A stretch of 64,000 bases of DNA from Microbulbifer agarilyticus (GTDB lineage Bacteria; Pseudomonadota; Gammaproteobacteria; Pseudomonadales; Cellvibrionaceae). The DNA lies in assembly GCF_001999945.1 (NCBI RefSeq), contig NZ_CP019650.1, positions 1,984,001 through 2,048,000 on the forward strand. Direction: 5' to 3'. Made by a program: the position numbers and the translations under genes. Of the stretch, positions 18,457 through 26,425 are shown piece by piece (position 1 is the first letter of the stretch; each line of letters opens with the position of its first letter). Under the pieces are notes generated by a model. It was not told where the DNA came from. It worked only from the letters and a program-made list of their open reading frames with translations, and ran no database searches.

Positions 18457-18486
18457 TAGCTCCCACTAGCTCCTACTAGCTCCTAT
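18457..18486. repeat. Three tandem 10-bp repeats in the lhpC leader
   Basis: Three adjacent units TAGCTCCCAC, TAGCTCCTAC and TAGCTCCTAT. Read on the minus strand, which is the leader of the lhpC transcript, they give an array of GGAGCTA units, continued toward the gene by further AGGAGC units. Each resembles a Shine-Dalgarno or a GGA motif of the kind bound by CsrA/RsmA. Confidence 0.5.
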
Positions 18487-18513
18487 AGGTAAAAAGCGCT
18501 TCTCCTTTATTTG

Positions 18514-18529
18514 TTATTGTGTACAATAA
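18514..18529. promoter_or_regulatory. 16-bp perfect palindrome in the lhpC/pepQ divergent promoter
   Basis: TTATTGT-GT-ACAATAA, a perfect inverted repeat placed between the two divergent hydroxyproline transcripts. It contains TTGTGTACAA, consistent with the TNGTNNNACNA type of site bound by FCD-type GntR proteins. The adjacent GntR/FCD regulator is the obvious candidate ligand-responsive repressor or activator; binding itself is inferred. Confidence 0.6.
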
Positions 18530-18648
18530 ATAAAGTTTTTGTGGCCTGTCAACAAATATTTGCCCATCGGGCCGACGGCTCAACGATGGTGTGTCGCTGG
18601 CCAGAATGAACGTCGATAAATGCATTAGAGGGACTTTGGAGTTTGCCG

Positions 18649-20028
18649 ATGACGCTTGCTGCACTATATGAAGAGCACCTTGAAATTCTGGCCCGGCGCC
18701 ACAGCGAAGCCATGGAGGCTGCGGGATATTCGCGGCTGTTGATTCACTCGGGTGTGCAAAGACTTCCGTTTTGCGACGACAACCACTATCCATTTAAGGT
18801 AAATCCACATTTCAAATACTGGTTGCCATTGTTGGAGCATCCCCATTGCTTTGTGGATTTCCGTGTTGGGCAGCCGCCTCGGTTGATCTACTTTCAGCCC
18901 GAGGACTATTGGCATAAAACGCCTGCTGATCCAGAGGGCTATTGGGCGACGCATTTTGAAATTGAGTTGGTAGCTCAGGTTGAAGACGGGATAAGGGCGC
19001 TCGGTAGGGACTTGGGTCACTGTGCGTTTATCGGTGAAGAGGCGTGTATGATTCCCGGGTTGGCGGAAGAGAATATCAACCCCGCCAAACTGCTAGACGA
19101 GCTTCACTATTACCGGGCTTATAAAACTCGGTACGAGGCGGAGTGTTTGCGACGGGCGAATCGCATTGCCGCGGCAGGGCACTTGTCTGCAAGGGATGCA
19201 TTTACTTCCGGAGGCAGTGAGCTGGATATCCACCATGCGTACTTGCAAGGTGCCGGTGTGCTGGAAGTGGAGTTACCGTATACAAACATTGTGGCAATGA
19301 ACAGCCATGGTTCCGTTTTGCACTATCACGGCGCCGATCGCCATGGGTTAGCTGTAAAGGATATCCACTCCCTCGTCATCGATGCGGGCGCAAGTTTTGC
19401 AGGGTATGCCAGTGATATCACTCGTAGTTATGCCTACCGAGACGGCGTCTACGCGGAGTTGCTACATGACCTGGATCACGCACAAAGGTCATTGGTAAAC
19501 ATGTTGGAGATTGGCAAAGAGTTTGCGGAATTCCACTGGCAGTCCCATTTATTGATCGCAGAGATACTGCAGCGTCATGGGTTCGTTGATATGGCGCCGC
19601 ATAAAATGGTTACCGAAGGGGTCACAAATGTGTTTTTTCCCTGTGGTCTTGGGCACTTTATCGGATTGCAGGTGCATGATGTCGGCGGCTACCAGATGGC
19701 GCCCCGAAGTCAGGCGGAAAAGCGTGATCCGCGGGCGCCATTCTTGCGCCTGGCTCGCAAGCTTGAAGCTGGTCAGGCATTGACCATTGAACCGGGAATC
19801 TATTTTATGGATATGCTGCTTGGTGAACTGTCTAGAAGCAAACATAGTAGCCGGGTGAACTGGGATAAAGTGGATGAGTTTCGCAAATACGGCGGGGTAC
19901 GTGTGGAGGATTGTGTGCTCATGCATGAAAATCGCGTCGAAAACCAGAGCCGCGACGCATTTGAGGCATTGCTCGCTCGAAAGGGCGATGGAAGCCCTTC
20001 AATAGATTTTTCTGCGGCCTCGGTATAG
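18649..20028 (+). CDS. pepQ: Xaa-Pro dipeptidase (prolidase) PepQ
   Basis: 459 aa from the ATG at 18649 with GGAG 7 nt upstream; an in-frame TTG lies two codons earlier. M24 metallopeptidase that cleaves X-Pro and X-Hyp dipeptides in the cytoplasm. The N-terminal domain has HYPFKVNPHFKYWLPL, very like E. coli PepQ. The dinuclear metal ligands are visible: two Asp in DAGASFAGYASDITRSY, His in GLGHFIGLQVHDVGG, Glu in TIEPGIYFM and Glu in GVRVEDCVL. Inside a hydroxyproline cluster it would release hydroxyproline from collagen-type dipeptides. Divergent from lhpC and 48 bp before the next plus-strand gene. Confidence 0.95.
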   Translation: MTLAALYEEHLEILARRHSEAMEAAGYSRLLIHSGVQRLPFCDDNHYPFKVNPHFKYWLPLLEHPHCFVDFRVGQPPRLIYFQPEDYWHKTPADPEGYWATHFEIELVAQVEDGIRALGRDLGHCAFIGEEACMIPGLAEENINPAKLLDELHYYRAYKTRYEAECLRRANRIAAAGHLSARDAFTSGGSELDIHHAYLQGAGVLEVELPYTNIVAMNSHGSVLHYHGADRHGLAVKDIHSLVIDAGASFAGYASDITRSYAYRDGVYAELLHDLDHAQRSLVNMLEIGKEFAEFHWQSHLLIAEILQRHGFVDMAPHKMVTEGVTNVFFPCGLGHFIGLQVHDVGGYQMAPRSQAEKRDPRAPFLRLARKLEAGQALTIEPGIYFMDMLLGELSRSKHSSRVNWDKVDEFRKYGGVRVEDCVLMHENRVENQSRDAFEALLARKGDGSPSIDFSAASV

Positions 20029-20076
20029 CCGCATTTCGTGCCCGATGCAGACCCTATGGTGTAGGTGAACTATCTG

Positions 20077-21342
20077 ATGAGTAGGCTGAAATGTATGAAT
20101 TCGACATGTGAAACCGCAGTGATCGGTGCCGGCATCATTGGGGTAACCATTGCCGAGCAGCTACAACAGCGGGGGCACCAGGTATTACTGTTAGATAAAG
20201 AAGAACCTGGCCGTGGTTGTTCTTACGGTAATGCGGGGCATTTTGCCACTGATGTGGTGATGCCCCTGGCGAATCTGCAGACAATCATGTCCTTGCCGAA
20301 GCTATTGGCAGATCCGTTGGGGCCTCTATCAATTCGCTGGCAGTACTTTCCCAGAATGTTGCCATGGTTGACACGTTTTGCGGTCGCTGCTCTCCCTGGG
20401 AATGTCAGACGATCCTGTGACAGCCTACGCGCGTTAAACAGCCGGTCTATCGAAAGTTATGATCGCCTGCTGAACCGTTTGGGGTTGCAGGAACTGATGA
20501 CCAAAGAGGGTGCACTTACCGTCTACGAATCGTCCGCGTCAATTGAAAAGAATCGATCGCAAGTTGTGCAATTACGCGAATTTGGTGTTGAAGTAGAAAG
20601 TCTGAATGGAGAGGAAATTCGGACTCTTGAGCCCGCGTTAAGTGATAAGGTTGCGGGTGGACTATTTTTCCCAAAAACAGCGCATACGGTAAATCCATAT
20701 CGACTGGTGCAGTCAATTTTTACGAAGTTTCGATCCATCGGAGGCGAGTTTTCTCAGCGCGCTGTAGCAGGGGTTCGGACGCTTGCAAATGGTGATACCG
20801 CTATCACTTTACAAGACGGCACAACTTTGCAGGCGCGGAAGGTTGTGATCGCTGCAGGCGCCTGGTCGCGGTCTCTGGTGCGACACTTGGGGTACTCCGT
20901 GCCCCTGGATTCTGAGCGCGGTTATCACCTGATGTTGCCGGATACGGGTTGTGTTTTGACGCGCCCGATGGTGTCCTTTGAGCGGTCGTTTGTCATGACT
21001 CCAATGGAGGAGGGCCTACGCCTTGCGGGGACGGTAGAGTTAGCGGGGCTTGAGGCTCCCGAAGATCCCCGCCGAGCGGATATTCTGTTTCAGCATGCCC
21101 GATCGATTATCCCCGGGCTGACAAACCAGCGGGCGAGTCGCTGGATGGGGTTTCGTCCCTCACTACCGGATTCCTTGCCGGTTATTGGCGCTTCGCCAAG
21201 CAATAGTCGTCAGCTGTTCGCTTTTGGTCATCAACATTTAGGTTTGACCCAAGCGGCGATTACGGCGGAACTCATTGCGGATCATATGGAAGGTCGGAAG
21301 GCAGAGTTGGACCTGTCAGTATTTTCGGTGGATCGCTTTTAA
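20077..21342 (+). CDS. FAD-dependent D-amino-acid dehydrogenase, probable D-hydroxyproline dehydrogenase
   Basis: About 421 aa, DadA/DAO family. The Rossmann FAD motif VIGAGIIGVTIAEQL opens the protein, followed by LLDKEEPGRGCSYGNAGH, the DadA-like glycine-rich segment, and a C-terminal LPVIGASP...FGHQHLGLTQA. It would oxidise cis-4-hydroxy-D-proline to the cyclic imine used by the deaminase, passing electrons to the respiratory chain. Start choice is uncertain: GTG 20065, ATG 20077 (AGGTG 9 nt upstream) and ATG 20095 are all possible. Plain D-alanine dehydrogenase is the alternative, but the operon context favours D-hydroxyproline. Confidence 0.85.
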   Translation: MSRLKCMNSTCETAVIGAGIIGVTIAEQLQQRGHQVLLLDKEEPGRGCSYGNAGHFATDVVMPLANLQTIMSLPKLLADPLGPLSIRWQYFPRMLPWLTRFAVAALPGNVRRSCDSLRALNSRSIESYDRLLNRLGLQELMTKEGALTVYESSASIEKNRSQVVQLREFGVEVESLNGEEIRTLEPALSDKVAGGLFFPKTAHTVNPYRLVQSIFTKFRSIGGEFSQRAVAGVRTLANGDTAITLQDGTTLQARKVVIAAGAWSRSLVRHLGYSVPLDSERGYHLMLPDTGCVLTRPMVSFERSFVMTPMEEGLRLAGTVELAGLEAPEDPRRADILFQHARSIIPGLTNQRASRWMGFRPSLPDSLPVIGASPSNSRQLFAFGHQHLGLTQAAITAELIADHMEGRKAELDLSVFSVDRF

Positions 21343-21387
21343 CGCGTTTCAAATCTCAGAATTATCCCATCAGCTTCCCAATGCCCC

Positions 21388-21413
21388 AATAAAAAAGCGC
21401 CGCAGAGCGGCGC
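21388..21413 (-). terminator. Intrinsic terminator of the TonB receptor gene
   Basis: A 7-bp stem GCGCCGC/GCGGCGC with a 3-nt loop, followed on the minus strand by TTTTTTATT. It lies in the convergent gap after the 21.5 kb receptor and the dehydrogenase gene. Confidence 0.85.
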
Positions 21414-21522
21414 AAAAACCAGAGAGCTCCACTCTCTCTGCAGGGTACCTCAGGAGAAATCATTGAATAGCCCTTGCGATGAACCGCAATCTCAAGGGCC
21501 ACGTCACATTTTCTAACTTGAT

Positions 21523-24369
21523 CTAGAAGTTGAGATAAACACCAGCGTACATGTAACGACCTAACAGAGAATAGTTATTTGAGCCGTACGAGGTGTATGG
21601 ATGGTCGGTCCAGCGTTTGTCGGTTAGGTTGTTGATGCCGAGGTAGGCCTGTGTCGACTCCGTGACCTGATAGCCTGTCCATAGGTTGAAGTACAAAGAG
21701 TCCGGGACGATGTTGTTTTGATAACGTTCTGCGCGTCCATCCAGGTCAATAGGCCCTGCCTGGGTGTACTTCGTGGTAAGACGCATCGAAAAGTCGTTCA
21801 ATGAATAGCTGGTTGTAAGATCGCCTTTCCACTTGGGTACATCGTATTCGCCAACATAGTCAATTGTTTCTAGTTTTCCGGTAAGGTTGTCGGTGGAGGA
21901 GTAGGAGCTTTCCAGTTGACGCGTGGCCACCAGGTTCAGGCGGAGGTCACCGGGCAGTCCCGTTAGATCTGCGAGGCTAAATTGATAATCCGCTTCGATA
22001 TCGATTCCGGTACGACGGGAACCATCTGCGTTGATAAAGGTATCCCGCACCGACACGACATCGCCATCAGCGGCGCGAACAATCTGATTACAGAAATCAT
22101 TATTGATGGTTTCTGAATCGACACATAAAGACATTGTGTTGTTTGCGCCAAAGCGCGCAATCATGTCACTGAGGTCGATGTCGTAGTAGTCGATAGAGAC
22201 ATTGAGGTCTTCGATGAAGCTGGGTGTAAAGACAAAACCAGCTGTGAAGCTTGTTGCATCTTCTTCCTTGAGGTCCTGGTTGCCTTCAGATATGACACGG
22301 CCACGTTGTCCCTTGAGGTTTGAATCCCAGTCGGGGGCAATGCCCAGGGCCGCACAGTTCGCTGCGCGACGACCATCGCTGGGACCACCGTCTATTTCGT
22401 CGGAGTCGCAGGGGTCTGTCAGGTCGCTGTAGCCAATGCTTGTACCCAAGTACATTTCACCGAGCTGAGGTGCGCGAACTGCTTTTGAATATACCGTGCG
22501 GAATCGAACACTATCGTTCAGCGCCCAGTTTAGGCCGCTTTTCCAGCTGGTAAAGTTGGCCGCTTCCGTTGAGTATTCTGCTCCCCTTATTGCGGCTTCA
22601 AATTCCAGGCTTTGCACCAAAGGCAGGTCGGCCAGCAAAGGTACCAGTAGTTCACCGTAGGCCTCGTGAACTGTGCGGCTGACGTCATCGATCGGGGTTT
22701 TCTGGGAACTTAAAATACCGGAGGCCCATAATTCGGATGGCTGGTAATTCAAATTTTCGTAACGGGTTTCAATACCTGCGCCGAACTGTACTGTACCCGC
22801 TGGCAGTTCAAACAAGGCACCGGTAAGGTTTGCGGCGAAAGCGTGTTGCTGCACTTCTGTAGTTGTGTCATGGGTGACCATGAGGTAGTCGATGACTTCT
22901 TGCGAGGCGGGAGTAAACGGGGAAAACTCTGGGCAATTCCCAGTTTCCTCACAAGGCCCGATAATACTAAACGTACTGGTGTCTATACGATCGTAACGAA
23001 TGTTATTGCCGCGAGTAAGAACAGAGTCGGTGAAACCACTGTTTAGGTAAGTATCCCAGCTCCAACCATTGGCGAATTCGCCCTCGAGGCTAACGCTGAC
23101 TGCAGCATATTCACGCTCAGTGTTATGCCAACGTGGTCCCGCCGTGGAAAAAGTGTAGGGGATCTCCAGCCAATTATCGCCATAATCCGCAAGTACTTGC
23201 TGGACGCCTGATGGAATGGCGATGCTGTTCGCTTCGAGGTCTTCAACGGTAGTCCACGCACTCCAAATGAAGTCGGGGTCGATCTCATCGTAAGATTCGG
23301 TTTTCGAGTACATCACGTCTGCAGAAAGGCGCAGGGTGTCGGTCAGCTCATAGCTAGCACGGCTATACCCGTTCAGGCGCTCAAATGGACTCCGAGCAAA
23401 ATTGTATGCATTAGGATCATAGCCACTACCATCGGTCACCATCCAGCCTTGCATAATTGCGGATGCTGGGGTGCGCAATTGTGCCTGGTCGCCATCCAGC
23501 TGGAACCAGTCGGTACCACCCAGTTCCGAATTCCAGACGCCAAATGTGTTGCCGCTGATGTTGAAATCTGGGTAAGTAATATTGTTGTGGATGATGAAAT
23601 CCGGGATGCCGTCTTCTGGGCCGGTGTTTTCCGGATTGGGTATATAGCGTGTCCGCCCAGCCGCGCTTTTTCGGTCGCGATAGTGCAGGGGTTCCTGCTC
23701 GAAGTAATCAAGGGAAAAAGCGAAATTCCCACGGTTATCATGGAAGTTCTCGCCAAAGGTAACCGTGAGTGCGCTGGTTTCTCCACCACCTTCTTCGGAG
23801 GTGCCCATCTGGGTGCGTACGTTTATCCCTTCATAATTGTCTTTCAGGATAAAGTTCACAACGCCGGCTACCGCGTCAGCCCCGTACACGGCAGATGCGC
23901 CACCGGTGAGCACTTCGACACGCTCTACCAGTTCGGAGGGGATCATTCCGATCTCGGAAATCATAATGTTGCTGTCACTGGTGATCTGAACCGGGCGGTG
24001 TCCGTTGACCAGAGCCAGTGTTCGAATTACGCCCAAGTTGCGCAGGTCCAGCGCATTCAGTCCGGAGTTTCCGAAGGAATAGCTACCACTAGTAGAGTCG
24101 AAGCCCTCACCGAACTGCGGCATGGTAGACAACACTTCATTCAAATTTAATTCACCGGTCATTTTGATCGATTCTTTGTCGATCACTGATGTAGGTGAGG
24201 GAGTATCGAAAGTAGACCGTTGAATTCTTGAACCCGTAACAACCACTTGCTCTATTGCCGTTTCTGCCTGTGAGTCATCGGGTTTCTCTGTGGGTTGTGA
24301 CTCGGCGAGAGTACTGTGGCTAGCCGCCGCAGCTATAGCGAGTGCCAAAACCTTCCTGGAAGTTTGCAT
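21523..24369 (-). CDS. TonB-dependent outer-membrane receptor
   Basis: 948 aa with a signal peptide (residues about 1-22), a TonB-box-like segment EQVVVTGSRI, a plug domain (TSVIDKESIKMTGE, LRNLGVIRTLALVNGHRPV, VERVEVLTGGASAVYGADAVAGVVNFI) and a long beta-barrel ending in the aromatic YAGVYLNF. GGGGAA precedes the ATG. The barrel belongs to the large group of receptors used by marine bacteria for oligomer uptake, with no siderophore hallmark. It is convergent with, and adjacent to, the hydroxyproline genes, and its promoter carries a degenerate copy of their palindrome, so import of Hyp-containing peptides is a reasonable hypothesis. Confidence 0.9.
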   Translation of the reverse strand: MQTSRKVLALAIAAAASHSTLAESQPTEKPDDSQAETAIEQVVVTGSRIQRSTFDTPSPTSVIDKESIKMTGELNLNEVLSTMPQFGEGFDSTSGSYSFGNSGLNALDLRNLGVIRTLALVNGHRPVQITSDSNIMISEIGMIPSELVERVEVLTGGASAVYGADAVAGVVNFILKDNYEGINVRTQMGTSEEGGGETSALTVTFGENFHDNRGNFAFSLDYFEQEPLHYRDRKSAAGRTRYIPNPENTGPEDGIPDFIIHNNITYPDFNISGNTFGVWNSELGGTDWFQLDGDQAQLRTPASAIMQGWMVTDGSGYDPNAYNFARSPFERLNGYSRASYELTDTLRLSADVMYSKTESYDEIDPDFIWSAWTTVEDLEANSIAIPSGVQQVLADYGDNWLEIPYTFSTAGPRWHNTEREYAAVSVSLEGEFANGWSWDTYLNSGFTDSVLTRGNNIRYDRIDTSTFSIIGPCEETGNCPEFSPFTPASQEVIDYLMVTHDTTTEVQQHAFAANLTGALFELPAGTVQFGAGIETRYENLNYQPSELWASGILSSQKTPIDDVSRTVHEAYGELLVPLLADLPLVQSLEFEAAIRGAEYSTEAANFTSWKSGLNWALNDSVRFRTVYSKAVRAPQLGEMYLGTSIGYSDLTDPCDSDEIDGGPSDGRRAANCAALGIAPDWDSNLKGQRGRVISEGNQDLKEEDATSFTAGFVFTPSFIEDLNVSIDYYDIDLSDMIARFGANNTMSLCVDSETINNDFCNQIVRAADGDVVSVRDTFINADGSRRTGIDIEADYQFSLADLTGLPGDLRLNLVATRQLESSYSSTDNLTGKLETIDYVGEYDVPKWKGDLTTSYSLNDFSMRLTTKYTQAGPIDLDGRAERYQNNIVPDSLYFNLWTGYQVTESTQAYLGINNLTDKRWTDHPYTSYGSNNYSLLGRYMYAGVYLNF

Positions 24370-24436
24370 CGTTGTTCCCCTAAATTGCCAAAATATTATT
24401 TTGCGTACAGAAGCATATTTAACTTATCTAAATATG

Positions 24437-24452
24437 ATTTTGTGTGCAATAG
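24437..24452. promoter_or_regulatory. Degenerate copy of the hydroxyproline-cluster palindrome
   Basis: ATTTTGTGTGCAATAG matches the 16-bp palindrome at 18514 at 12 of 16 positions, with core TTGTGTGCAA. A weaker match (10 of 16, core TTGCGTACAG) is at 24398-24413. Both lie 30-85 bp upstream of the TonB receptor start, where a regulator would act. Confidence 0.35.
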
Positions 24453-24774
24453 TTTATTTTGCGGGAAAGAACGCCATACTGGAGTGGAACCGCCAAAACC
24501 TATTTTGAATGTTGTGGCACGCGAGCGGTTGGCGTGAAAATCTACTAAATAGTCATCAGGATTCGTGTGAAAAGTGACCATTTCGGAGCTGACCGACTAG
24601 AGTCAATATAGGGGCGGCGCACTGAAGCTGCGGTCTATGTTGGCGGGAAATTGTCCTGCTGGCAGGGATGCTATGGGAACAATGCTTCAAAATCGTTCAT
24701 TTATTGGGTGCGATAGGGCGCGATGTGCTTCCCAGATGAGTGGAATAGCTTTTCCAAGCTGGGGGAATTGCCTA

Positions 24775-24788
24775 TCATTCATGAATGA
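24775..24788. promoter_or_regulatory. 14-bp perfect palindrome upstream of the TetR gene
   Basis: TCATTCATGAATGA, about 50 bp upstream of the regulator start. Size and place fit an autoregulatory TetR-family operator. The rest of the 466-bp gap between receptor and TetR gene (24370-24835) holds only the two palindrome-like sites noted above. Confidence 0.45.
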
Positions 24789-24835
24789 ATAGTCAATTTC
24801 AGTCTCCAAGTTTACGGACAGTTAAGGTCGGAAGT

Positions 24836-25534
24836 ATGGATAAGGCAAAAGAGAAGGTTCAGCGGTTCCGTGCGCGCGAGCAGCGTATCCTGGACGCAGC
24901 GCTGGAGCTGTTGCTCGAGCATGGTGAAGAGAAGGTGACAGTTGAGCAGATTGCTGAACGCGTCGACATTGGCAAGGGCACCATTTACAAGCACTTTATC
25001 TCCAAGACCGAGATCTATATGCGCCTGCTGATGGACTATGAAAAGTCTCTCACCGAGCGTTTAAAAAGCGCCGTGGCAACGGCGGAGCAGGGCGATATTA
25101 CTGCCCCGGCGCGCGCCTATTTTGAGTCCCGTATGGCGGATCCGGCGCGCGATCGTCTGTTCCAGCGTCTTGAAGAAAAGATCATAGCGTTGAATTTGGC
25201 GCCAGAAATGATCGCCGAGCTTCATGCGCTGCGTAACTCCAACGCGTCCGCACTAAACCGCGTCTTTGAACGCCGCATGGAGCAGGGAGTACTTAAACAG
25301 GTACCTGCCTATTTCTACTATTCCACGTACTGGGCCCTGGTGCAGGGTGCGGTTGAACTGTATCACTCCAAGTCGTTCTCCGACGTTATCGAAGATCGCG
25401 AGGGATTGATGGAGTTCATCATGGACGTCGGTGTACATATCGGTGACATTTCCAGTCGCCGCCACCAGGAATCAGATCAGCCTGCCGGCGTTGCGCAAAA
25501 TACCCCAAGTACCCCGGGCAGCAGTTTTGGCTGA
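24836..25534 (+). CDS. TetR family transcriptional regulator
   Basis: 232 aa from the ATG at 24836 (AAGG 8 nt upstream); a longer frame begins at 24785. The N-terminal helix-turn-helix is VTVEQIAERVDIGKGTIYKHF, preceded by REQRILDAALELLLEHG. The all-helical C-terminal domain would bind a hydrophobic ligand that cannot be named from sequence. It ends in a short low-complexity tail. It overlaps the DUF1285 gene by 8 bp, so the two are co-translated; this pairing hints at a shared function. A 14-bp palindrome upstream is a candidate operator. Confidence 0.88.
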   Translation: MDKAKEKVQRFRAREQRILDAALELLLEHGEEKVTVEQIAERVDIGKGTIYKHFISKTEIYMRLLMDYEKSLTERLKSAVATAEQGDITAPARAYFESRMADPARDRLFQRLEEKIIALNLAPEMIAELHALRNSNASALNRVFERRMEQGVLKQVPAYFYYSTYWALVQGAVELYHSKSFSDVIEDREGLMEFIMDVGVHIGDISSRRHQESDQPAGVAQNTPSTPGSSFG

Positions 25535-26093
25535 GCCATTATTCCAGCAGCTGCAAAAGTTACAGGACGAGTTCCAGGGATATCCTCCGGTATCCTCCTG
25601 GAACCCGGACCTTTGCGGCGATATGGATATGATCATCAAGGCCGATGGTCACTGGATTCATGAAGGAACTGAAATTGAGCGCCAACCGCTAGTAAAGCTG
25701 TTTGCGAGCATCCTTAAAAAAGAGGGTGAAGATTATTTCCTGATCACCCCGGTGGAGAAATGGCGCATCGTTGTGGAAGATGTGCCTTTTTTGATTACGC
25801 AGGCCGCGCGGGAAGAGGATGGTGATTGTGCGCAGATATTGCTCACTACGAATACCGGTGATGTGCTTCCTTTAGACAAAATGCACCCACTTCTGCTGAA
25901 GCCTTATGGTGAGCCATCTCAACCAATACCCTATATAGAAGTCCGCGACGGGCTTGAAGGGCGTATGTCCAGAGACGTTTACTATCAATTGATCGACTGG
26001 GCTGAGCCGCGTCAGCCGAGCGAGCCTCCTGCCAAGCTCTGCCAGCTCTGGCTAAAAAGTAACGGCGAAGAGTTTTTACTCGGCCAATACTGA
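25527..26093 (+). CDS. DUF1285 family protein
   Basis: About 188 aa from the TTG at 25527, chosen because the conserved part begins PLFQQLQKLQ and the family is usually 180-190 aa; the frame is open further upstream inside the TetR gene. Conserved segments seen are ADGHWIHEGTEIERQPLVKLFASIL, FLITPVEKWRIVVED and YIEVRDGLEGRMSRDVYYQL. The family is small, soluble and cytoplasmic, with solved structures but no established function. Its coupling to a TetR regulator is the only functional clue. Confidence 0.8.
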   Translation: MAEPLFQQLQKLQDEFQGYPPVSSWNPDLCGDMDMIIKADGHWIHEGTEIERQPLVKLFASILKKEGEDYFLITPVEKWRIVVEDVPFLITQAAREEDGDCAQILLTTNTGDVLPLDKMHPLLLKPYGEPSQPIPYIEVRDGLEGRMSRDVYYQLIDWAEPRQPSEPPAKLCQLWLKSNGEEFLLGQY

Positions 26094-26425
26094 TCTATTC
26101 TCCAAAAAATCCCAGAGTTGATCCCGTTGGCTCTGTAAAAAATATCGCACGAATATAGTTCACTCTTCCACGTAATTTAAGTCCGATTAGTTTTTGCACG
26201 AAATAATGTTTCGTGAAACATATTAGAAATATACAAGAAATATATTCGAAATATAAATTTCATATTTAAAGATATTTGAAATATTTGTCCCATTTTCATA
26301 TTCGCGTCTTTCATTCGTAACATTTTCGCAACACTCCATTCCTAGACTCCCCCTCGTCCAAATTGCTTTGGCCGTTAAAAAAAATATTTACGGATAAATC
26401 CATTTCATCCTTGTTAGGGGGATTC
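26094..26425. other. AT-rich regulatory region with overlapping inverted repeats
   Basis: No gene is seen in these 332 bp. The centre is strongly AT-rich with several GAAATAT repeats (26225-26290). Two overlapping inverted repeats precede it: CACGAAA-TAATG-TTTCGTG (26197-26215) and the 16-bp perfect palindrome ATGTTTC-GT-GAAACAT (26206-26221). Near the gene, two 7-bp direct repeats TCGTAAC/TCGCAAC with an 11-bp period (26315-26332) stand 10 bp before TAGACT (26343-26348), a layout like an activator-dependent promoter such as a Pho box, although the match to the Pho consensus is weak. Confidence 0.5.

Noticed and set aside
23449..24150. 233-codon plus-strand frame inside the TonB receptor gene
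   Set aside because: Antisense shadow of a receptor with a complete plug and barrel.
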